From: Tepidimonas taiwanensis
GTDB lineage: Bacteria; Pseudomonadota; Gammaproteobacteria; Burkholderiales; Burkholderiaceae_C
Direction: 5' to 3'
DNA: 64,000 bases
Assembly (NCBI RefSeq): GCF_020162115.1
Contig: NZ_CP083911.1
Span: 434,001-498,000 of the forward strand
Made by a program: the position numbers and the translations under genes. The notes under the pieces were generated by a model. That model was not told the origin of the DNA. It saw nothing but the letters and a program-made list of their open reading frames with translations, and did no database searches. Below are positions 18,364-27,375 of this stretch, one piece after another. The first letter of the stretch is position 1. Every line of letters starts with the position of its first letter.

Positions 18364-19268
18364 TCGAGGTTTTGGACCTGCTCGCGCATCTGCTCGATCA
18401 GCACTTTCATGTCCACCGAGATGCGCGTGAGGTCGAGGCTGGACGACTTCGAGCCGAGCGTGTTGGCTTCGCGGTGCAGCTCCTGGATCAGAAAGTCGAG
18501 CCGCTTGCCGACCTCGCCGCCGCGCTGGAGCAGGTGGTCGATTTCGGTCAGGTGCGACTGCAGCCGGGTGAGCTCCTCTGCCACGTCCACGCGCTGTGCG
18601 AACGCGGCGGCTTCCACCAGCGCGCGCTCCTGCAGCGCGCCGGCATCGACGGGCAGGGCGCCGACGGCTTCCTGGAAGCGTTGCAGGAAGCGCTCGCGCT
18701 GCTGCGCGACCGCCTGCGGCACGAGGGGCGCGGCCTGCTCGGCCAGCGCCCGCAACTGGGCCACGCGCTCGCGCAGCATCGTCGCGAGCCGCTCGCCCTC
18801 GCGCGCGCGGGCCGCGTTGAAATCCGCCAGCACCCGGTCGAGGAGCGCGAGCAGCGGCGCGAGTGCCTCGCCGACGGGCGGGGGCGTGCGCTGCGTGAGC
18901 TGCAACACCTCGGCGACGCTCAACGGCTGGGCACGCGGCAGCCACGCCAGCACCTGTTCCTGCGCGCCGAGCAGCTTTTGTAGTTCGGCCACGGCGGGGG
19001 CGCGCACGCCCGCGTCGCCGCGCTGTTCGAGCCAGACACGCAGCTCCACCTTGCCGCGCCGCACGGCGGCGCCGATGCGTTCGCGCAGCGCCGGCTCCGC
19101 GGCCCGCAGCTCCTCCGGCAGGCGCAGCGCCAGGTCCAGAAAGCGGCCGTTGACGGCGCGCAACTCGATCCCGAGTACCGGGCTGCCGGCCCCGCGGGAC
19201 GCTTCCGGGGCGGCGTCGGGCGCATCGACGGCGCACTGCGCCGTCGCGTAACCGGTCATGCTGTACAC
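18360..19268 (-). CDS. yicC: YicC family protein (putative endoribonuclease)
   Basis: A 302-residue YicC-family protein. E. coli YicC has been described as an endoribonuclease acting on small RNAs. Family marks are SMTGYA at the N-terminus, ELRAVNGRFLDLALRLPEEL, and the C-terminal DUF1732 block FLIQELHREANTLGSKS with DLKVLIEQMREQVQN. I chose GTG 19268 because VYSMTGYA then matches relatives that have three or four residues before SMTG; ATG 19259 is the alternative. It is first of the operon with gmk and rpoZ, and divergent from the kinase gene with 87 bases between. Confidence 0.85.
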   Translation of the reverse strand: MYSMTGYATAQCAVDAPDAAPEASRGAGSPVLGIELRAVNGRFLDLALRLPEELRAAEPALRERIGAAVRRGKVELRVWLEQRGDAGVRAPAVAELQKLLGAQEQVLAWLPRAQPLSVAEVLQLTQRTPPPVGEALAPLLALLDRVLADFNAARAREGERLATMLRERVAQLRALAEQAAPLVPQAVAQQRERFLQRFQEAVGALPVDAGALQERALVEAAAFAQRVDVAEELTRLQSHLTEIDHLLQRGGEVGKRLDFLIQELHREANTLGSKSSSLDLTRISVDMKVLIEQMREQVQNLE

Positions 19269-19355
19269 TGGGATTTCCGCTTGTTCCGGCGAGCGGTCGA
19301 CGGAATGGCCATTGACGCGCATGCGCGTCCCTGAGGATGCTCTCATACGGGCATT

Positions 19356-20381
19356 ATGTCAAAGAGCAAACCCGCCCCTCTGCCACCCGGTACGGTCATC
19401 GGTGGTTACCGCATCACCCGTCTGTTGGCGGCAGGCGGGTTTGGTCTCGTCTACCACGCGCGAGACGGTGAGGGGCGCGAGGTGGCCATCAAGGAATACT
19501 TGCCCACGACGCTGGTGGAGCGTGCTCCGGGCGAGTTGACGCCGACGGTCCTCCCCAGCAAACTCCCGCTGTATCGGCTCGGTTTGCGCGGGTTTTTCGA
19601 GGAGGGGCGTGCGCTGGCGCAGATTTCGCACCGGGCGGTGGTGAGTGTTCTCAATTTTTTTCGGGAGAACGACACCGTTTACATGGTGATGGAGTATCTG
19701 CGCGGCGACCCGCTGCAGGCATTCATTTTGACGGCGCGGGAACGTCAGCGCAAGAAAGTGCTGCGCGAAGCGACCATCCGATCACTTTTCGACGAGGTGC
19801 TGCGCGGATTGCGGATCGTGCATCAACACAAGATGCTTCACCTCGACATCAAGCCGTCGAATCTGTTCATTACCGATGATAATCGGGTCGTGTTGATCGA
19901 TTTTGGTGCCGCCCGCAACGTGTTGGACACGGAAGGGGGGTTCGTTCGGCCGATGTATACCCCCGGATTTGCCGCGCCCGAAATGTACCGGCGCACCCGC
20001 GGCGAAGGGTTCGGCCCATGGACCGATATTTACGCGATCGGTGCCTGCATCTACTCGTGCATGCGGGGTTATCCCCCGCACGAGGCGACGCAACGGCAAG
20101 AAAAAGATCGCCTCGACGAGTCGCTGATGCGATTGCGCGGCGCGTACTCGGATCACCTGATCGACATCGTGCGGTGGTGCATGGCGCTCGATCCGCTTTC
20201 TCGCCCCCAGTCGGTATTCGCGCTGCAACGGGAACTTGCACACGAACGGGCGGATGCCGATGCGGCGCCATCCGGCTGGTGGGATCGGCTGCGCTCGAGG
20301 CTGGGGACGTCTTCCGCTGATGGCGCCTCGGACGCTGATCGGCGCCCAGGGGAGCGATCCAGTTTCTTGCAAGCGAAATGA
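19356..20381 (+). CDS. Hanks-type serine/threonine protein kinase
   Basis: A 341-residue soluble eukaryote-like kinase. Seen in order: glycine loop LLAAGGFGLVYHA (residues 23-35), catalytic Lys46 in VAIKEY, hinge MVMEYLRGDP, catalytic loop HLDIKPSN (His162, Asp164), DFGAAR (182-187), an activation segment ending GFAAPEMY, and WTDIYAIGACIY. The catalytic loop has Leu in place of the usual Arg of HRD, so it is a non-RD kinase and may not depend on activation-loop phosphorylation. No membrane segment, PASTA or FHA domain is visible. The stop overlaps the phosphatase start by four bases. Codons here are visibly less GC-rich than in the phosphatase that follows. Confidence 0.92.
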   Translation: MSKSKPAPLPPGTVIGGYRITRLLAAGGFGLVYHARDGEGREVAIKEYLPTTLVERAPGELTPTVLPSKLPLYRLGLRGFFEEGRALAQISHRAVVSVLNFFRENDTVYMVMEYLRGDPLQAFILTARERQRKKVLREATIRSLFDEVLRGLRIVHQHKMLHLDIKPSNLFITDDNRVVLIDFGAARNVLDTEGGFVRPMYTPGFAAPEMYRRTRGEGFGPWTDIYAIGACIYSCMRGYPPHEATQRQEKDRLDESLMRLRGAYSDHLIDIVRWCMALDPLSRPQSVFALQRELAHERADADAAPSGWWDRLRSRLGTSSADGASDADRRPGERSSFLQAK

Positions 20382-21319
20382 AATTTTCGGTATTCCAGGC
20401 CACGCACCCGGGCGGCCGCGCCCGCAACGAGGACCGCCTCGGCTACACCTACACGCGCCAGGCGGTGCTGCTGGTGCTGGCTGACGGGATGGGCGGACAC
20501 CCCGACGGGGATCAGGCGGCGGAGATCGCCGTGCGCACGTTCGTGCAGGCATTCGTCGATGTCGCGCGCCCCAAGGTGCCGGACCCGGCAACGTTTTTGG
20601 AGGACACGCTGCTGCGCGCGAGTCAGGCGATCGTTGACTTTGCCCGCGCACGGCAGGCCAAGGAACATCCGCGCACGACTGCGGTGGCGGCGGTGGTACA
20701 GGACGGGCGGCTGACCGCCGTACACAGCGGCGACTCGCGCCTGTACTGGGTGCGGCGAGGGCGGCTGCTGACGCGCACGCGCGACCACAGCTACCACGAT
20801 CGGCCGGGCCTGTTCGGTGAGCTGCCGGCGCACCTCAACCGCAGCGTGCTGTTCACCTGCCTCGGCTCCGAGACGCCCCCGCTGTTCGACCTGCTCGGGC
20901 CGCTGTCGCTGGAGCACGGCGACCGCATCCTGCTGTGTTCCGACGGCCTCTGGGGGGTGATGTCCGACGACGACGTGGCCGCCGGGCTGTACGGCCAGCC
21001 GCTCGCGGACGCGGTTGCGCACTTGTCCGAATCCGCGCTGCGGCTGGGCGGCCGGCACGGCGACAACGTGACCCTGATCGGGCTCGAGTGGCAGGCCGAT
21101 GATAATTTTCCGTCCACGCAAGTGCTCGAGTCGCAGCAGCCGCCTTCGGTGCCGGTTCGGTCGAATTTCGGTGTGAATGCCGTTGATGGGGTGGTGGCGA
21201 GTGAGCTCGATGACCTCGAAATCGAGCGTACCATTGCGGAAATCAACGACGCGATCCGGCGCACGCGCCGGGTTCCCGCCGCCTCGCCGGGCCCGACCGG
21301 CCCGGGCCGGCGCACCTGA
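20378..21319 (+). CDS. PP2C-family serine/threonine phosphatase
   Basis: A 313-residue metal-dependent phosphatase, the likely partner that reverses the upstream kinase. PP2C metal motifs are RARNEDR (Asp19), LVLADGMGGH (Asp36-Gly37), VHSGDSRLYWVRRG, LLCSDGLWGVMSDD and GDNVTLIGLEW. The catalytic domain ends at about residue 240. The remaining 70 residues are a linker and a short acidic helix (DDLEIERTIAEINDAI) with no family I recognise, possibly a docking tail. Translation is coupled to the kinase by an ATGA overlap. rph follows after 19 bases. Confidence 0.92.
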   Translation: MKFSVFQATHPGGRARNEDRLGYTYTRQAVLLVLADGMGGHPDGDQAAEIAVRTFVQAFVDVARPKVPDPATFLEDTLLRASQAIVDFARARQAKEHPRTTAVAAVVQDGRLTAVHSGDSRLYWVRRGRLLTRTRDHSYHDRPGLFGELPAHLNRSVLFTCLGSETPPLFDLLGPLSLEHGDRILLCSDGLWGVMSDDDVAAGLYGQPLADAVAHLSESALRLGGRHGDNVTLIGLEWQADDNFPSTQVLESQQPPSVPVRSNFGVNAVDGVVASELDDLEIERTIAEINDAIRRTRRVPAASPGPTGPGRRT

Positions 21320-21338
21320 ACCCCATGAACGTGACCCC

Positions 21339-22103
21339 ATGACCCACGACCCTTTGGTGGCCGCGGGCGCCGTCCGGCGCCACGACGGCCGCGCCCCCGA
21401 CGAACTGCGCCCGGTGCGCATCACCCGCGGCTACACCGTCCACGCCGAAGGCTCGGTGCTGATCGAATTCGGCCGCACGCGCGTGCTGTGCACCGCCTCG
21501 GTGGAAGAGCGCGTGCCCCCGCATAAAAAAGGCAGCGGCGAGGGTTGGGTGACCGCCGAGTACGGGATGCTGCCGCGCTCCACCCACACCCGCACCGAGC
21601 GCGAGGCCGCCCGCGGCAAGCAAAGCGGCCGCACGCAGGAGATTCAGCGCCTCATCGGCCGCTCGCTGCGCGCGGTGTTCGACCTGGCAGCGCTGGGCGA
21701 GCGCACCCTCACGTTGGATTGCGACGTGCTGCAGGCCGACGGCGGCACGCGCACCGCGGCCATCACCGGCGCCTACGTGGCGGCGCACGACGCGGTGACG
21801 CAGCTGTTGGCGGAGGGCCAGCTCGCGCGTAACCCGATCCGCCATCCCGTGGCGGCGGTGTCGGTCGGCATCGTCGGCGGGGTGCCGGTGCTCGATCTCG
21901 ACTACGTCGAAGACTCCGGCTGCGAGACCGACATGAACGTCGTGATGACCGGCGCGGGGCACTACGTCGAGGTGCAGGGCACGGCCGAGGGCGAGCCGTT
22001 CAGCCGCGACGATCTGCAGCGCCTGCTCGCGCTGGCCGACGGCGGCATCCAGCAGCTGATCGCGCTGCAGCGCGCTGCGCTGGCCGGTGCCCAGGTGGGG
22101 TGA
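21339..22103 (+). CDS. rph: Ribonuclease PH
   Basis: Phosphorolytic 3'-5' exoribonuclease that trims the 3' ends of tRNA precursors. The 254 residues include the family blocks GSVLIEFGRTRVLCTASVEE, EGWVTAEYGMLPRSTHTR, GRTQEIQRLIGRSLRAV, DCDVLQADGGTRTAAITGA and DYVEDSGCETDMNVVMTG, all intact, so the protein should be active. The start at 21339 follows the phosphatase stop by 19 bases, and rdgB begins four bases after its stop. Confidence 0.96.
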   Translation: MTHDPLVAAGAVRRHDGRAPDELRPVRITRGYTVHAEGSVLIEFGRTRVLCTASVEERVPPHKKGSGEGWVTAEYGMLPRSTHTRTEREAARGKQSGRTQEIQRLIGRSLRAVFDLAALGERTLTLDCDVLQADGGTRTAAITGAYVAAHDAVTQLLAEGQLARNPIRHPVAAVSVGIVGGVPVLDLDYVEDSGCETDMNVVMTGAGHYVEVQGTAEGEPFSRDDLQRLLALADGGIQQLIALQRAALAGAQVG

Positions 22104-22107
22104 GGCG

Positions 22108-22737
22108 ATGACGGCATCCCCCGCGCCGCGCCGGCTCGTGCTCGCTTCCAACAACGCGGGCAAGCTCGCCGAGCTGCAGGCGATGTTTGCGCCGCTGGGC
22201 CTCGCGCTCGTCACCCAGGGCAGCCTCGGCATTCCGGAAGCGCCGGAGCCGCACCGGACTTTCCTGGAAAACGCCTTGGCCAAGGCGCGGCACGCGTCGG
22301 CCGCCAGTGGCCTGCCCGCACTGGCCGACGATGCCGGGCTGTGCGTCGTGGCGTTCGGCGGCGCGCCGGGCGTGGACACGGCGTACTACTGCACGCGCTT
22401 CGGCTATCCCAAGAGCGACGCCAACAACGTGCGCGCGCTGCTCGAGCAGATGCGCGACGTGGAGGACCGCCGTGCGGCGATGGTCAGCACCCTGGTCGCC
22501 GTGCGCCATCCGGACGACCCGGAGCCGCTGGTGGCCACCGGCCGGGTGGAAGGGCTGATCACCCGCGAGCCGGTGGGCGATGGGGGTTTCGGCTTCGACC
22601 CGGTGATGTTCATCCCGGCGTTCGGCTGCACCTTTGCGCAGCTGCCCACCGACGTCAAAAACGCGCACAGCCACCGGGGGCGCGCGGCGCGCGCGATGCT
22701 GGCGCTGATGCAGGAGCGCGGGTGGCCGCAGGGATGA
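22108..22737 (+). CDS. rdgB: Non-canonical purine NTP pyrophosphatase (ITPase/XTPase) RdgB
   Basis: Hydrolyses dITP, ITP and XTP to monophosphates and so keeps deaminated purines out of nucleic acids. The 209 residues carry LVLASNNAGKLAELQAM near the N-terminus, ENALAKARHASAASGLPALA, DDAGLCV, and GGFGFDPVMF with DVKNAHSHRGRAARAM near the end. The ATG at 22108 lies four bases after the rph stop, and the gene ends in a four-base overlap with hemW (ATGA). Confidence 0.95.
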   Translation: MTASPAPRRLVLASNNAGKLAELQAMFAPLGLALVTQGSLGIPEAPEPHRTFLENALAKARHASAASGLPALADDAGLCVVAFGGAPGVDTAYYCTRFGYPKSDANNVRALLEQMRDVEDRRAAMVSTLVAVRHPDDPEPLVATGRVEGLITREPVGDGGFGFDPVMFIPAFGCTFAQLPTDVKNAHSHRGRAARAMLALMQERGWPQG

Positions 22738-23969
22738 CGCCGGGCAGCGCGCGCGTGCCGGCCGCCGAGGCGGCGGTGCGGTGGCAGCGCCCGGGGCAGA
22801 TCCGGCTGTCCGGCCTGCCGCCGCTGGCGCTCTATATCCACCTGCCGTGGTGTTTGCGCAAGTGCCCGTACTGCGATTTCAATTCGCACGAATGGGGGGC
22901 GGCCGCCGGGCAGCAGGGGCCGCTGCCGCAGCACGATTACGTGCGCGCGCTGCTGGCGGACCTGGAGGCGAGCCTGCCGCTGGTCTGGGGGCGGCCGGTG
23001 GTCAGCGTCTTCATCGGTGGCGGCACGCCCAGCCTGTTCGACCCGGAGTTGATCGGCCGGTTGCTGTCGGACGTGCGCGCGCGCCTGCCGCTCGCGCCGG
23101 ACGCCGAAATCACGCTGGAAGCCAACCCGGGCACGTTCGAGCGCGAGCGCTTCGCGGCGTTTCGCGACGCGGGCGTGACGCGCCTGAGCATCGGGGTGCA
23201 GAGCTTCGACGACCGCTTTCTGCGGGCGCTGGGGCGTGTGCACGACGCGGCGCAGGCGCGCGCGGCGGTGGCCGAGGCGGCGCGGCACTTCGACACCTTC
23301 AACCTGGACCTGATGTACGCGCTGCCGGGGCAGACGCTGGCGGATCTGGCGCGCGACCTGGACGCGGCGCTGGTGTTCGAACCACCGCACCTGTCGGTGT
23401 ACCACCTGACGATCGAACCCAACACCTGGTTTGCCAAGCACCCGCCCGCTGTGCCGGACGACGACACGGCGTACGCGATGCTCGACCACATCACCGCACG
23501 CACCGCGGCGGCGGGGTTGGCGCGCTACGAGGTCTCGGCCTACGCGCGGCGCGGCCACCGCTGCCGCCACAACCTGAATTACTGGCAGTTCGGTGACTAC
23601 CTGGGCATCGGCGCGGGTGCGCACGGCAAGCTGAGCTTTGCCGAGCGCATCGTGCGCCAGGTGCGCTGGCGCGATCCGGCGCGCTACATCGCGCAGGCGC
23701 TCGCGGGCGAGCCGGTCGCGCAGGAGACGGAGGTGTCCGCGCGCGACCTGCCGTTCGAGTTCATGCTCAATGCGTTGCGCCTGCGCGACGGTTTTGCCCT
23801 GCAAACCTTTAGCGAGCGCACCGGCTTGCCGATGATGGCGGTATCGGCGACGATCGAACGCGCGCGCGATCGGGGGTGGCTCGACGTGGGGGACGACGGC
23901 TGGGTGACACCGACCGCGCGCGGCTACGACTGGCTCAGCGACCTGCAGGCGCTGTTCCTGCCCGATTGA
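22734..23969 (+). CDS. hemW: HemW, radical SAM heme chaperone
   Basis: A radical SAM protein of the HemN/HemW family. The 411 residues include LYIHLPWCLRKCPYCDFNSH with the cluster cysteines C-x3-C-x2-C followed by Asp-Phe. That is the HemW form; coproporphyrinogen dehydrogenase HemN has a fourth Cys after one residue. Other blocks are SVFIGGGTPSLF, ITLEANPGTFE, RLSIGVQSFDDRFL and FNLDLMYALPGQT, plus the HemN C-terminal domain (FEFMLNALRLRDGF). HemW is thought to deliver heme to respiratory enzymes. The neighbourhood rph-rdgB-hemW is conserved in betaproteobacteria. Confidence 0.94.
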   Translation: MTPGSARVPAAEAAVRWQRPGQIRLSGLPPLALYIHLPWCLRKCPYCDFNSHEWGAAAGQQGPLPQHDYVRALLADLEASLPLVWGRPVVSVFIGGGTPSLFDPELIGRLLSDVRARLPLAPDAEITLEANPGTFERERFAAFRDAGVTRLSIGVQSFDDRFLRALGRVHDAAQARAAVAEAARHFDTFNLDLMYALPGQTLADLARDLDAALVFEPPHLSVYHLTIEPNTWFAKHPPAVPDDDTAYAMLDHITARTAAAGLARYEVSAYARRGHRCRHNLNYWQFGDYLGIGAGAHGKLSFAERIVRQVRWRDPARYIAQALAGEPVAQETEVSARDLPFEFMLNALRLRDGFALQTFSERTGLPMMAVSATIERARDRGWLDVGDDGWVTPTARGYDWLSDLQALFLPD

Positions 23970-24038
23970 CGCGCCACCGTGACCAACCGGCGGCGCCGCG
24001 GTGAAGGGCGGGGCGGCCCCGTGCACAGGAGGTGGCGC

Positions 24039-24737
24039 ATGCTCGCGATCTATGGCACCTCGGGCCTGATGTACCGCGGCCCGATCGAGGACCTGCGGCG
24101 GGTCTTGCCGTCGCTGCGGGCGGCGCGCCCCCGGGCGCTCGCGGTCGAGACCGATCGGCCCGATTTCGCCGACAGCGCCTTCCGGCTCATGGGCCACGGC
24201 GACGACGAGGGGCCGGCGCGCCCCGAGGCGACGCTGCCGCGGCCCGCCGCGGTGGCGGTGCAGGCCTACGGCGGCGTGCAGCGCCCCGCCCCCCAACGCC
24301 ATCCGTTGGAGCGGGTGCGCGACGTGATGACCCCCGAGGCGGTGACCGTGCGCGACGACATGACCGTGGCCGAGGGCTGGCACCGCCTCGCGGAGCGCGC
24401 GCTGGGCCAGGCACCGGTGCTGGACGGACAGGGGCGGCTGGTCGGGTTGCTGACGCGGGCGGAATTGCTGCACATCGACCGCCTGCCGCGGCCGGAGGAC
24501 AGCGCCCTCGTGTGGCGCGCGTTTCTCGCGCAGCCGCTGGCGTCGGTCATGGTGACGCCGGTGCCCGCGGTGACGCCCGATACGGCGTTGCGCCGGCTGG
24601 CGCTGGCGCTGCTGACGACGGGGCTGCCCGGGATGCCGGTGATCGACGACGCGGGCGGGCTCGTGGGGTTCGTCTCGCGCAGCGACGTGCTCAAGGCCGT
24701 CGTGCACGATCCGCCGCTCGACTTGTGGGCCGGGTAG
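24039..24737 (+). CDS. CBS-domain protein
   Basis: A 232-residue protein with a tandem pair of CBS domains in its C-terminal half: VRDVMTPEAVTVRDDMTVAE at about residues 88-107, then VMVTPVPAVTPDTALRRLA near 165-183. Such pairs bind adenosine-type ligands and sense energy charge. The N-terminal 85 residues (MLAIYGTSGLMYRGPIEDLR) have no catalytic domain I recognise. The ATG at 24039 is chosen for its ribosome binding site (AGGAGGT at about 24027-24033); upstream in-frame sequence is basic and unlikely to be protein. The gene follows hemW by 69 bases. Confidence 0.85.
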   Translation: MLAIYGTSGLMYRGPIEDLRRVLPSLRAARPRALAVETDRPDFADSAFRLMGHGDDEGPARPEATLPRPAAVAVQAYGGVQRPAPQRHPLERVRDVMTPEAVTVRDDMTVAEGWHRLAERALGQAPVLDGQGRLVGLLTRAELLHIDRLPRPEDSALVWRAFLAQPLASVMVTPVPAVTPDTALRRLALALLTTGLPGMPVIDDAGGLVGFVSRSDVLKAVVHDPPLDLWAG

Positions 24738-24739
24738 GC

Positions 24740-24763
24740 GACAATAGCGCCGACAATAGCGCC
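24740..24763 (+). repeat. Tandem duplication of a 12-base unit
   Basis: GACAATAGCGCC occurs twice head to tail at 24740-24751 and 24752-24763, immediately after the CBS gene stop and before the DUF349 gene. Each copy contains GACAAT, a weak -10-like hexamer, but no convincing -35 is visible. Confidence 0.9.
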
Positions 24764-24837
24764 CGGGGCACGCCGCTGGCGTGCCCGCTTTCGTTCCACA
24801 CCCCTTTGCCTGGCCGCTCGCGGCCCTGTCTGTCATC

Positions 24838-27338
24838 GTGAACGCGCCCGAATCCACCCACGCGAAAGCCTCTCTGACCGAACTCGATCAGCGTACCGGG
24901 GGCGCCTTCAGCGCGCCCACCTCCAGCGAGCGCGCCGCCCGCCTGCGCGCCTGGCTCGACACGGATCCGTCGGCGGACGCGTTGGCCGAGGTGTACCGCG
25001 AACTGGCACCGCGCGATAAAGGGGCCGCGCGCCTCGTGCGCGAGCGGCTGGACGAGCAGCGCCGCGCCCGGGCGCAAGAGGCGCTGGCCACCGAATGGGC
25101 GGCGAAGGCCGAGGCGCTGCTGGCGGCGCCGCGGCTGCACCTGGCCGACGCGATGGCCTGGCAGCGTGACGCCGCCAAAGCCGGGGCACCGCTGTCGCGC
25201 GAGCCGCTGGCCGGTCTGCGGCAGCGGCTGGCCGAGCGCATGAAGGCGATCGAAGACCTGCAGACCCGCGTGCAGGTGGAGCGCGAAGCGGCCGGGTTGC
25301 TGGTGCAGCGCATCGATCTCCTGTCCACCCAGCCGATCGCCGACGCCCGGGCCGCCCGTGACGCGCTGGCGCAGGACGTCGCCGAGTGGCTGCAGCGCCA
25401 GGCCGCGCTGGCGTCGCAACCCGGTTGGCACGACCTCGAGCCGCGCTACCCGGGCCAGATCGACGCGGCGCGGCAGCAGCTCGACGCCGTGTGGCAGGCA
25501 TTCGAAGCCGCGCTCGCGCAGGCCGTGGCGGCGCTGCAGGACCCGCAGGCACCGCTGCCGGGGGTGCCCGTCTGGGCCGACGAAATCCGCGCCGCGCGTG
25601 GCGAGGCCCCGGCAGCCGAGGCACCTGCCGCGGCCGCGCCTGCGCCCAAGGCCGTGCAGGCCCTGGCGCAGGCGGCACTGTTGCCCGCGGTCGAGGCGCT
25701 GGAGCGCGAACTGGCGGAGGGCCACACCAAGGCCATGGTGCGGCTGGCGGGGGAGTTGCGCCACCTGCACAAGCTGCACGGCCGCCACGCCGGGGCGGAG
25801 CTCGACGTCCGCGCCCAGGTGGCGCTGGCCAAAGCGAAGGAGCTGGAGGACTGGCACCGCTGGCGCGCCGATCAGATCCGCGAAGGGCTGCTGGCCCAGG
25901 CGCTGGCGCTGACCCAGGCGCCGGCGTCGGAGCGCCCGAGCGGACGGCAGCTGGCAGACACCATCCGTCAGCTGCGCGAGGCGTGGAAGCAGGCCGACCA
26001 GGGCGGCACCTCCAACCACGCGCTGTGGAAGCGGTTCGACGAGGCGTGCAACCAGGCCTACCAGGCGGTGGAGGCGTGGCGGCGCGAGTTCAAGGCGCAG
26101 CAGGAGGCCGCGCGGCAGGCGCGCCTTGCGCTGATCGACGAGGTGAGCGCATGGACCGCAGCGCACGCCAGCGACGAGGACTGGCGGGCCCAGGCGCGCG
26201 ACCTGCACGCGTTCGCCGAGCGTTGGCGCACCGGCGGGCACGTCAGCGAAAAAGTGTTTGCCGAGCTGCAGCCGCTGTGGAAGGCGGCGATGGCCGCGGC
26301 GCACGCGCGGCTGGAGGCGGCGCAGGCCGACAGCATCGCGCAGCGGCAGGCGATGATCGCCGAAGCGGAGGCGCTCGCGGCCGAACCGCGCCTGTCGCTG
26401 GACGCGGTCAAGGCGCTGCAGCAACGCTGGCAGCAGGAGGCGCAGCGCGTGCCGCTGGAGCGGCGCAAGGAACAAAAACTGTGGGAAGCCTTCCGCGCGC
26501 CGATCGACGCGGCGTTTGCGCGTAAGCAGCAGCAGCGCGAGCAGGCGCTGGCGGCGACGAGCCGGCTCGATGCCGCGGTGCTGGAGGCCGCGCGGGCGCT
26601 GGAGGAGGCGTGCGCGGCCGACGACGCACAGCGCATTCGGGCCGCGATGGCGGCGCTGCGCGCCGCCGCGCAAGGCGAGGGGATGGCCGTCACCGAACCG
26701 GCCGCGCCGCCCGTGGCAACCGAAGCACCCGCCACGCCCGCTGCGTCGCCAGCGGGCGGCGCCCGCCCGCTGGTTGCCCGCCGGGGGATGACCGGCCCGG
26801 TGCCGCGCCCGCCGCAGCCAAGCCCGCGGTGCCCCGTGGTCGGCCGGAACGCCCGGCGCCGGCGGCGCCGCGGCCGCGCCTGGGCGATGCGGCGTTCCGG
26901 GCGCAGCGGCAGGCCCTGGAGCATGCCGAAGCCAAACTGCGCCAGCTCGCCGCCCGCGCCCATGGCGAGGCGCTCACCGAACTGCTCGCTGCGTGGCAGG
27001 CGCGCGATCCGCAGCGCCTGCCCGCCGCGCAGCGCCTGGGCGGGCGGGAGGCCGCCGCGGCACGGCCGCTGTGGGTGCGGGCGCTCAACGCGCCCGCGGG
27101 CGACGCCACCGACGCGGGCGAGCCGCTGTTGCGCCTCGAGATCGCCGCGGATCTGCCGACACCGGCCGAGCATCTGGAGGTGCGCCGCCGCCTGCAACTC
27201 GTGCTGCTGACGCGCCGCCACGAGCCCGGGCCGAACGAGACCTGGGCGCAGGACGTCGCCCGCGTGCTCGCCACCGCCTATGACGAGGCAAACGCGCGCC
27301 GCCTGCAGGCCGCGCTAAAAGGGCTGCTGCGGCGCTGA
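24838..27338 (+). pseudogene. Large DUF349-domain protein, reading frame broken near 26785
   Basis: A long, Ala/Arg/Glu-rich, probably coiled-coil cytoplasmic protein with several DUF349 repeats; blocks such as QLREAWKQADQGG, LWKRFDEACNQAYQAVEAW and LQQRWQQEAQRVPLERRKEQ are typical. A likely GTG start is at 24838 (VNAPESTHAKASL). The frame is good up to about 26787 (ARPLVARRG), then becomes Pro/Arg nonsense. The frame one base back then reads sensibly (GDDRPGAAPAAAKPAVPRGR) to the stop at 27336-27338, with helical protein such as QALEHAEAKLRQLAARAHGE. One extra G in the G5 run at 26783-26787 would join both parts into about 833 residues. This may be a sequencing error, a real mutation or slippage. 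The function of the family is not firmly known. Confidence 0.8.
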
Positions 27339-27375
27339 CGGATCGGGGGGGCGCGCTGCGCCGTCCGTTGCGCCT

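Noticed and set aside
22734..23969. Annotation as oxygen-independent coproporphyrinogen oxidase HemN
   Set aside because: The cluster motif lacks the fourth cysteine of HemN and the gene sits in the rdgB-hemW context; hemF at 58188 supplies the oxidase.
22404..24857. A long minus-strand open frame opposite rdgB, hemW and the CBS gene
   Set aside because: Composition is that of a GC-rich shadow (Arg, His, Gln repeats) and three recognisable genes occupy the plus strand.
26610..27338. The C-terminal DUF349 frame as an independent gene
   Set aside because: Its first 60 residues are shadow sequence of the upstream frame, it has no start with a ribosome binding site, and it continues the upstream protein after a one-base shift.
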